A DNA stretch of 10,564 nt from Eudoraea sp. (lineage in GTDB: Bacteria; Bacteroidota; Bacteroidia; Flavobacteriales; Flavobacteriaceae): contig JAHEBI010000019.1 in NCBI GenBank assembly GCA_024642325.1, forward strand, positions 2,577 to 13,140, in the 5' to 3' direction. The notes under the pieces are model-generated. The model saw only the letters and a program-made list of their open reading frames with translations. It made no database searches and was not told where the DNA came from. The first letter of the stretch is position 1, and the number at the start of each line of letters is the position of its first letter. Below, piece by piece: positions 1 to 6,812 of the stretch. The position numbers were made by a program, and so were the translations under genes.

Positions 1-320
1 ATGGCAAAAGCCCTGGATATCTCCTGCAGCCTTTCCTCGTCAACTGGCTCAAATAAAATGGTGAAGTGGTTTGGATTCAACTCCATCAATAAGATTGCCG
101 CCCCTCCTTCACTTTGATGCCCATCGATAAACTCGCCGCATGAGGTAGCACCAAGAACCTCAATTCTTTCATGGCGAAGGATGTCACAAATGGCTTTTCT
201 ATCCTGCCTGATCGATATAAAGGCGATTCCTATAGTTGGGCAAAAACCATCGGCCATACTTTGTTCCAAAGCCCTTTTAATGTCTTCCGTAGAATTTCCT
301 TTGATCGATTTTGCTTTCAT
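1..320 (-). CDS. FIST-domain protein, N-terminal part (runs off the left edge)
   Basis: The reading frame opens at the ATG ending at base 320 and stays open for 106 codons to the window edge, so the C-terminal part is missing. The protein begins MKAKSIKGNSTEDIKRALEQ and is clearly paralogous to the complete FIST protein just upstream (MKSKSIKGKSTEEIKSALDQ), with matching PTIGIAFIS and GATSCGEF segments (PTLAIAFIS and GSTTNGEF in the neighbour). This is the start of a FIST_N domain, a cytosolic module thought to bind small ligands in signal transduction; the ligand is unknown. It starts 23 bases after its neighbour's stop, so it probably belongs to the same transcript. No good Shine-Dalgarno sequence precedes the ATG; the leader is A/T-rich. 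One difference from the neighbour is Cys in place of Asn before the GEF motif. Assignment rests on paralogy and motif similarity. Confidence 0.85.
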   Translation of the reverse strand, partial: MKAKSIKGNSTEDIKRALEQSMADGFCPTIGIAFISIRQDRKAICDILRHERIEVLGATSCGEFIDGHQSEGGAAILLMELNPNHFTILFEPVDEERLQEISRAFA

Positions 321-343
321 AAATACAGACGTAATTAAACCCT

Positions 344-1483
344 TTATTTTTCCTTTAGTGCCACGCAGCAGGTGGTTAGGTTGTGCATTTCAAGATTGCC
401 CCCGGTTGCTCTTGCTAATTCTCCATTGCTGAACATGCCAACCATGGGTACATTCCATACGTTTTTTATACCTTCGATTTCTTGAGGCATCAAGGGCCCT
501 AATGAAAGTATTCTTCCGGCGCAACTGAATACTATCAATGCATCAGCTTCAGGCATTTCAGTTGCTTTCAGATTTTCAACTCCCTTGATCACTTTTTCCA
601 TCACATCAAAATCCGGGGGTAAAGAGAAACGGACTTTTGAACCCTGCGGCACAGAACCCATGGTATAAAAGGAATGATCGGTCCAGTCAATCACCAGTCC
701 GGGCCGCATCACAGGATCACCTTTTTCCCTTTGTAATTGTAACGGAAAATTGGCTGCCAATTCTATTAATACGTCTTTATTTTCCGGGTTAATATCCTTC
801 AGGCCACCATATTTGACTGTAATATCCAATACGGGCATATCATCTACTGTATAAACATGGTTACCTACACTTTTGGTTACCGTTTTTTCAGTACCTACTG
901 CTTTCCATCCGCAGGTGGCAATACCTTTTATCTTGACCTTTGACTCATCCAAAGCAATACAAAGCATGGCATGTCGACTTACTTTTCCATTTGTAAAAAC
1001 AATTGTTTCGGTAAAAGAATAATCATCTCCGGCACAGCCTCCAAAAGCCTTTACATCTTTTCCAATTACATCTTCCAATCCATGCAGGATTTCTTCTCCA
1101 TCCACATTATTTTCGCTGAGTCCTATTAAAAAAGCAGGTGTTGAAAATCTTGCACTTGCTCTTTGTGCAATATTTGTTGCAACCTTCCTGTAACTCCTGT
1201 CAGGATATTCTTCAAAATAGATTTGAAAATAATCTTTGTTTATGTCGAGTAACAGAAGGGCAGCCGAACCTTTCTCCGTTTCTTCATTGATGAACTCGCC
1301 GTTGGTTGTACTACCAAAGATTTCTATGCCTGCTCCATCAAGCATTTTGCTGATGGCTTTGATGTCCTGACTTTTTGAAATAAAAGCGATCGCTAATGTA
1401 GGTTTAAAACCATCCTCCATACTTTGGTCTAAAGCACTCTTAATTTCTTCAGTAGATTTTCCTTTGATCGATTTTGATTTCAT
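344..1483 (-). CDS. FIST-domain sensory protein (FIST_N + FIST_C)
   Basis: A complete 379-residue protein with the length usual for a stand-alone FIST_N/FIST_C protein. Residues about 25-220 look like FIST_N: PTLAIAFIS near 28-36, the glycine-rich turn GSTTNGEF at 57-64, and GGCAGDD at 148-154. Residues about 225-370 look like FIST_C, with VFSCAGR near 318-324 and the terminal GMFSNGE at 349-355. No signal peptide or membrane helix is visible, so it should be cytosolic. The family is regarded as a small-molecule-binding sensor often linked to two-component systems; its ligand here cannot be read from sequence. The start codon is one base after the stop of the large histidine kinase, which implies co-transcription and probably translational coupling. 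I infer that it supplies or modulates input to the kinases. It carries no catalytic or DNA-binding domain that I can see. Confidence 0.9.
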   Translation of the reverse strand: MKSKSIKGKSTEEIKSALDQSMEDGFKPTLAIAFISKSQDIKAISKMLDGAGIEIFGSTTNGEFINEETEKGSAALLLLDINKDYFQIYFEEYPDRSYRKVATNIAQRASARFSTPAFLIGLSENNVDGEEILHGLEDVIGKDVKAFGGCAGDDYSFTETIVFTNGKVSRHAMLCIALDESKVKIKGIATCGWKAVGTEKTVTKSVGNHVYTVDDMPVLDITVKYGGLKDINPENKDVLIELAANFPLQLQREKGDPVMRPGLVIDWTDHSFYTMGSVPQGSKVRFSLPPDFDVMEKVIKGVENLKATEMPEADALIVFSCAGRILSLGPLMPQEIEGIKNVWNVPMVGMFSNGELARATGGNLEMHNLTTCCVALKEK

Positions 1484-1484
1484 A

Positions 1485-4400
1485 TTATATTGTTTGTATT
1501 GGCAATTTAATAATAAACTCTGTTCCTGTCTGTTGGTCGGGCAAGCCCTTATTTTCTGTTGAGTCTACCTTAATCTCCCCGCCATGTGCTTTGACAATAT
1601 CATAACTCAATGACAGCCCCAGGCCTGTTCCCTGACCGGTGGGCTTTGTGGTAAAAAAGGGCTGGAAGATCTTGTCCTTCACTTTTTCGGGGATGCCATT
1701 GCCGTTGTCCCTGACGCTGATGGTGACTTGCTTTTTATCTTTTTTGGTGCTCACCCAAATAGTAGGCTCATAATTATCCTCCGAAGCTATAGCGAAGGAG
1801 GATTTTTCGTTCACCACATAAAAGGCGTTCGTGATCAGGTTCAGGATCACCCGGCCCATATCTTGCGGAATGACATTGACCTTGCCGATAGTAGGGTCGA
1901 AATCGGTATTCATAATGGCATTGAAGGTCTTATCCTTTGCCCGTAACCCATGGTAGGCCAGGCGCAAATATTCATCGGCCAGTTCATTGATGTCTGTGGG
2001 TTCTCTTTCGCCGCTGCTGCTCCGACTGTGCTGTAGCATGCCTTTTACGATGGCATCGGCCCGAGTGCCGTGGTGGTGTATTTTTTTTAAATTTTGCTTA
2101 ATATCATTGGCAATGGCTTTTGCTTCCTCCAAATCCCCTTTTTCAATTTCTTCATTCATCTCATCGATGAGCTCGTTACTGACCTCCGAGAAGTTATTCA
2201 CGAAGTTCAAGGGATTTTGTATCTCGTGGGCAATGCCGGCGGTCAATTCTCCCAAGCTGGCCATTTTTTCGGATTGGATCAATTGCGACTGGGTGGCCTT
2301 TAATTCGCCAAGTGCTGTTTCTGCCCTCAGTTTTTCTTCCTTCAGCTGCTGCAGGTCAATACGTGCCTGGGTCAAATCCTTGAACCTCGAATAGGCCAGC
2401 GAAAAAACTGATGCTGCACGTCTCAACAAATCCCAACTTTCGGCAGAGATGCCCCCGGGGGTGGCTGCCCCGATGGCCCCGTTGGAAAATTTGCACATAT
2501 GGTAAGTACGCTCAGGGATCACTTCGCCATAATACCCCTGGAAAGCCGGTGATTGCTGTGCACAGTAGTCAATCCATTCCTTTCTGCTCCCGCCCTTCAT
2601 GACAATGGAAATTTCTTTCTTGTTCGATTGGTAAAAAGCGAACATTTGCCGGCCCACCCAGGTATCCTGATAGTTAAGATTAAAATGATCAGCCACCATT
2701 TTCTTTTCTCCCTCGCGAACATCTTTTAGGGAATACCAGCACTCGGCCTCACCCAATGGTTCTTTATTGAGATAAATCGAACTGGTTTCCAGGGCCTCCA
2801 CGCCCAGCAATCCCATTTCGTGCCGCATCACATCGGCCACTTCTACAAGTTCTTCGGGTTCTTGCATGGCCAGCGCCCTGGCACGGACCCTTTCCAAAGC
2901 CACTTCTATTTTGGCTTTTTTCGCCAATGCTTCGGCATTTTGCAGATCCAGGAAACGGGTATAGGTCTGGTCGAAGACCTGGGCGAAGCGTTTGAAAATC
3001 TGTTCTTCGGCACAGGGCACTTGTGTGATCATCACCAGATACCCATAGGAAAAATAGGCACAGTGTAATTTTTGCCAGGTGGGCAATGCCTGCCCGGCAG
3101 CCAGCATTTCATCAAAAACAGCTCTGGAAGCCGGGATATCCATCAGCCAGTCATAATGCTCCTGCAGGGCCTGTCCCTCCAATTGCTCAGTATGGTAGGC
3201 CTCACCTTTTTCCCATGCTTTATAAATGTTGTGATGGGTGTCATCCCCGGTATTGGGCAAATAAAAAGCCGGAATAAAGCCATCACCGGTACTTAGCCAC
3301 CATTCATCTTCTGTGCGGTTATTTTCACACAATACGAAGCCGCAGGTCCATAGATTTTGCACCAACTGGTTCAACTCCTTAAACAATACAGAGGCCACAT
3401 CACCCAATTCATCACTTGTCTGCATGGCCATTGTCCTGGACCGGACCTTCTCAAGGGCTGTTTCAATGTTGGCTTCCCTTGCCTGGGTTTCGGCTTTTTG
3501 GAGGTCCAGGAAGCGGACATAAGATTGTTCAAAAACTTTTGCAAAACGTTTCAAAATAACTATATCCTCTTCAGAAGGCAGTAATCCCGTGTGTGAAGGG
3601 ATAAGTATGGCTGAATTTTTTTGCCATGCAAAGGAGAGGATGTGCTGGTCGTTTTGAAATATCCACTGCTTAAAATCATCCGGGAACTGCTTATAATCTG
3701 AATGTTCAAAGGCATATTCAAAAAAGCTATTCTTTTCTTCAAGAGAGTAGGCCTGGGAAAAATATTCTGCGCCACTTTCTTTTGATTGCCAGGCGTCTTT
3801 AAAAATAGGATGCTCAAAATAAGGCAGCAGGTAACTGCCGGCAAAACTGAAGTCGGGAGACGCAATCCAATGTAGCACATCTTTTGACTCCTGAAAATAC
3901 GTGCAGAGGACTACTCCATTACTATCCAGTACAACCCCGAGATCTTTTAATTTTTCAACTATCACCGTAACCACTTCCCCAAGCTCATCGCTTTTTTGCA
4001 TAGCCATGGTCCTGGAACGGACCCTTTCGAGCGCACTCTCGATTTGTGCTTCCCGGGCCTGTGCTTCTGCTTTTTGTAGATCGAGAAAACGGGTGTAGGT
4101 TTGTTCAAAGACTTTTGCAAAACGCATGAGTGTGTTATTCTCTTCTTCTGAATAAGGGATTGCATCCAGGTTATAGATCCATAGGGAGATATTTTTTAAA
4201 AACGATTGGGAGATGGCCAATCCTGGTTTACTCAGCAGTTCGTCTTTTTCGGCCTGGGGATAATCCCCCATAAAACCAAACATGTAATTAAAAATGCTGT
4301 TTTTTTCTTCAAAGGTGAGCGTGTTGGCAAGGAAATCCAGTCCCTTTTCTTTTGCCTGTTTGTAATAGTTGAATTGCGGATGATCTATATAAGGAATAAA

Positions 4401-6812
4401 TATGAGGGAAGGAAGTGAACCACTTTTATTGGCGATCCAGGTGTTCCAGTCATTATTTTGATGATAATCCAGGGTAAAACCTGCAGCATCTATCTGGAAG
4501 TTCAAATGGATAAGTTGGTCGTGTATCACCTGTATAACCTCCCTCAACTCTTCACTTTTCTGCATTCCGATTGATCTGCTACGTACCTTTTCCAATGCCC
4601 CTTCGATCTGCGCTTCCCTGGCCTGCGCCTCTGCTTTCTGCAGGTCGAGGAAACGGGTATAGGTCTGCTGAAAAACTTTGGCAAAACGCATGAGGATATC
4701 ATTTTCCTCCCCTGAATAAGGTATTCCGGAGAAATTTTCAATATAGAGACCGATATCCTTTTGTATGACCGTTGATCCGGCCAGTCCTGGACAACTGAAA
4801 TAAAAATCACGTGCCTTTTTAGTCAATCCTTTAATATGGGGCAGTAATTCTTTATAAAAGCTGTTCTTTTCTTCAAAATCCAGTAACGTTGTAAAGAAAG
4901 GCTCGCCTTTCTTTTTCGCTTCGGTGAATTGCCGGTCCCAGACCAGGTCCAGATAAGGGACAGTAACCTTAGCTGGAATATCCTGTGTATCGGCTATCCA
5001 AAAATGCCAGTCCTTTTTGGGTTCATAATCAACGACAATACCTGCATGCTCCGCATTGATGCCCAGGTGGGCCAGCTGGTCGAAGATCTCCTTTACGACA
5101 TCTTTGAGCTCCTCGCTTCTGTGCATTCCCATAGTCCTGCTACGTACTCTTTCCAGGGTCGTTTCAATCTGTGCTTCCCTGGCCTGGGCTTCGGCCTTTT
5201 GCAGGTCGAGGAAACGGGTATAGGTTTGATCAAATACATTGGTGAAGCGCTTAAATATTTCAAGGGCGTCAGGGACTTTTTCATAGGTGATGAAGAGCAA
5301 AAAACCGTAGGTAAATTTACATAAATGATTGATCTGATAGGTAGGCAAAGTAAGTCCGGCAGCATCTATATCTTTGAAAATGGGCGCCAGTTCCGGTACG
5401 GACTTCATATAGGCATAATGATTTTCAATGGCCTTACCACCCAATTCCTGAATCCAAAAAGTTTCATTCCCTTGCAGAAATTCAAACCACTCGATAAAGG
5501 AGGCCTCTTCCGTAAATTTTAAAGGAAAGGGTTTCTGCAGCGTTCCTTCACTGCTCATCCAAAGTATGGCCGATCTTTTGTCTTTCGCCAAAATATTAAA
5601 CCCACTGCTCCAGGCAGGAATTCCCAAAGCCTGTAGTTGCAGAAATAAGGTATTTGCAGCTTCTGGAAGTTCATCGCTTTTCTGCATAGCCATCGTTCTT
5701 GCCCGAACGCGTTCCAAAGCCAATTCAATCTGCGCCTCCCTGGCCTGAGCTTCTGCCTGTAAAAGATCATTGAACCGGGTGTAGGTAAGGTCAAAAACCT
5801 TTCCAAAGCGTTCAAGGATTTCAAGATTGCTATCGGATAAGGGCTTATCTCCTACGGTTTGTAATCCTCCGAAATTGCAGAACGTAAAGGAACTAATATA
5901 TTTTTCCATGGCCCTGGATGCGGCCTGTGCTTCTCCAGGAACATTCCTGAATGCCGTTTCATTAAACAGATATTCATCATAATCCTTTTTTTCACGGCCC
6001 TCCAGCACATATATATACTTGGTTTTCCTTTCTTCATAGGCCTTTAACATGCAATGGTGAAAAGGATAATCCTCAAACTTCATATGAAACGATTCGGGTA
6101 TTTTACCACTTTCCGAATTGATGGTCCAAACCGTGTTTGACAAAGAGGGGGCATCTATAATATTGATCATGCACCAGCCCAGTTGAAAATCGAGTTGGGT
6201 TAACTCCCTAAAGACGGTGTCGACTAGTTCGGCCAATTCACTTGAATTTTGCATGCCCATTGCCCGGGCCCGAACTCTTTCCAGGGCCGCTTCAATTTCC
6301 AGTTGCCGGTTTTTTTGTTCGAGTTCAACGGTCCTTCTTTTGATAGCTTCCCGGAGTTCAAGGTTCTCCTGTGTAATTTTTTTGGTGCCGAGAGTCTCGC
6401 CTTCATCTGCCTTTGAATCCGGTGCAGAAAAATGCTGATAAATAAACTTCCAGCCTTTTTTATTTTTGCGAAGCAAAGAGGTAAACCTGAACCTGGAATA
6501 GAAAACCCATTCTGCATGACTAAGGACATATGCATCTGCCAGATCCGTAATCAGAACGAGCCCGTCTAAAGTTTCGATGTTTCTTTTAAGGTTCCTTAAT
6601 TCGGCTTTTCCTGCGAGCTGATCGGCGGTTGCTTCAAAAAAATTTGTGGTGTCCTTCCTGCTTAAAAACTCCTCCCCATTGGTAGACCCAACAAATCTAT
6701 AATCATCATCCAGATAGGAATCATAGGTTTTTACATCCCCGTTCAGATAACTCTTCCACCAGGTATCATATGCCGCCAGTAATTGGGCTTCTTCTTCTTT
6801 GGTCAGTTTCAT
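1485..6812 (-). CDS. giant soluble histidine kinase: NTF2-like domain, seven repeated sensor units, HisKA-HATPase
   Basis: A 1775-residue protein, about 200 kDa and far longer than a usual histidine kinase. Residues 1-130 resemble an NTF2/SnoaL-like fold (WWKSYLNGDVKTYDSYLDDDYRF near the start, ending WKFIYQHFSAP). A charged coiled coil follows at about 145-180. Seven tandem units of 186-192 residues begin at the ALERVR-type motif at 176, 365, 552, 739, 927, 1119 and 1305. The kinase core runs from about 1510: H-box GELTAGIAHEIQNP with His1529, N-box VILNLITNAF near 1655-1664, G1 DNGNGIP at 1702-1708, F-box FQPFFTT, and G2 GQGTGLGLSLS near 1726-1736. All ATP-binding motifs are present. Asn four residues after the His, in HEIQN, fits the ExxN pattern linked to phosphatase activity toward a partner regulator. 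I see no membrane segment, receiver or output domain. The ATG overlaps the upstream kinase stop as ATGA, indicating translational coupling. The repeats are probably GAF/PAS-type sensors, but I cannot assign a Pfam family with certainty. Confidence 0.93.
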   Translation of the reverse strand: MKLTKEEEAQLLAAYDTWWKSYLNGDVKTYDSYLDDDYRFVGSTNGEEFLSRKDTTNFFEATADQLAGKAELRNLKRNIETLDGLVLITDLADAYVLSHAEWVFYSRFRFTSLLRKNKKGWKFIYQHFSAPDSKADEGETLGTKKITQENLELREAIKRRTVELEQKNRQLEIEAALERVRARAMGMQNSSELAELVDTVFRELTQLDFQLGWCMINIIDAPSLSNTVWTINSESGKIPESFHMKFEDYPFHHCMLKAYEERKTKYIYVLEGREKKDYDEYLFNETAFRNVPGEAQAASRAMEKYISSFTFCNFGGLQTVGDKPLSDSNLEILERFGKVFDLTYTRFNDLLQAEAQAREAQIELALERVRARTMAMQKSDELPEAANTLFLQLQALGIPAWSSGFNILAKDKRSAILWMSSEGTLQKPFPLKFTEEASFIEWFEFLQGNETFWIQELGGKAIENHYAYMKSVPELAPIFKDIDAAGLTLPTYQINHLCKFTYGFLLFITYEKVPDALEIFKRFTNVFDQTYTRFLDLQKAEAQAREAQIETTLERVRSRTMGMHRSEELKDVVKEIFDQLAHLGINAEHAGIVVDYEPKKDWHFWIADTQDIPAKVTVPYLDLVWDRQFTEAKKKGEPFFTTLLDFEEKNSFYKELLPHIKGLTKKARDFYFSCPGLAGSTVIQKDIGLYIENFSGIPYSGEENDILMRFAKVFQQTYTRFLDLQKAEAQAREAQIEGALEKVRSRSIGMQKSEELREVIQVIHDQLIHLNFQIDAAGFTLDYHQNNDWNTWIANKSGSLPSLIFIPYIDHPQFNYYKQAKEKGLDFLANTLTFEEKNSIFNYMFGFMGDYPQAEKDELLSKPGLAISQSFLKNISLWIYNLDAIPYSEEENNTLMRFAKVFEQTYTRFLDLQKAEAQAREAQIESALERVRSRTMAMQKSDELGEVVTVIVEKLKDLGVVLDSNGVVLCTYFQESKDVLHWIASPDFSFAGSYLLPYFEHPIFKDAWQSKESGAEYFSQAYSLEEKNSFFEYAFEHSDYKQFPDDFKQWIFQNDQHILSFAWQKNSAILIPSHTGLLPSEEDIVILKRFAKVFEQSYVRFLDLQKAETQAREANIETALEKVRSRTMAMQTSDELGDVASVLFKELNQLVQNLWTCGFVLCENNRTEDEWWLSTGDGFIPAFYLPNTGDDTHHNIYKAWEKGEAYHTEQLEGQALQEHYDWLMDIPASRAVFDEMLAAGQALPTWQKLHCAYFSYGYLVMITQVPCAEEQIFKRFAQVFDQTYTRFLDLQNAEALAKKAKIEVALERVRARALAMQEPEELVEVADVMRHEMGLLGVEALETSSIYLNKEPLGEAECWYSLKDVREGEKKMVADHFNLNYQDTWVGRQMFAFYQSNKKEISIVMKGGSRKEWIDYCAQQSPAFQGYYGEVIPERTYHMCKFSNGAIGAATPGGISAESWDLLRRAASVFSLAYSRFKDLTQARIDLQQLKEEKLRAETALGELKATQSQLIQSEKMASLGELTAGIAHEIQNPLNFVNNFSEVSNELIDEMNEEIEKGDLEEAKAIANDIKQNLKKIHHHGTRADAIVKGMLQHSRSSSGEREPTDINELADEYLRLAYHGLRAKDKTFNAIMNTDFDPTIGKVNVIPQDMGRVILNLITNAFYVVNEKSSFAIASEDNYEPTIWVSTKKDKKQVTISVRDNGNGIPEKVKDKIFQPFFTTKPTGQGTGLGLSLSYDIVKAHGGEIKVDSTENKGLPDQQTGTEFIIKLPIQTI
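2373..6287 (-). repeat. seven-unit tandem sensor-domain array inside the 1775-residue kinase
   Basis: Units start at a conserved helix of the form ALERVRSRTMAMQKSDEL and end in a helix of the form QTYTRFLDLQKAEAQA. Approximate unit boundaries in DNA are 5721-6287, 5160-5720, 4599-5159, 4035-4598, 3459-4034, 2901-3458 and 2373-2900. Spacing between successive motif starts is 189, 187, 187, 188, 192 and 186 residues. The linkers are almost invariant, whereas the roughly 130-residue cores between them have diverged strongly. Units 3, 4 and 5 share a core type (FEEKNS or LEEKNSF motif, IPY near the end). Units 2 and 6 share another (ALPTW or TLPTYQ, then a His/Cys-containing strand and YG). The linkers are also recognisable at DNA level, for example near 2941, 3497, 4074, 4639 and 5201. 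Confidence 0.92.

Noticed and set aside
1..342. Plus-strand ATG at base 1 and plus-strand ORF 181-432
   Set aside because: The plus-strand frames are antisense to the truncated FIST gene, whose minus-strand translation matches its paralogue closely.
3560..5824. Minus-strand ORFs of 67-106 codons within the giant kinase
   Set aside because: They are out-of-frame shadows in the same strand. The main frame is continuous with intact motifs, so they do not indicate frameshifts or separate genes.
2373..6287. Regularly spaced repeats considered as a CRISPR or other DNA repeat array
   Set aside because: The period is about 560 bases, the repeats are imperfect and in frame, and they encode conserved protein helices.
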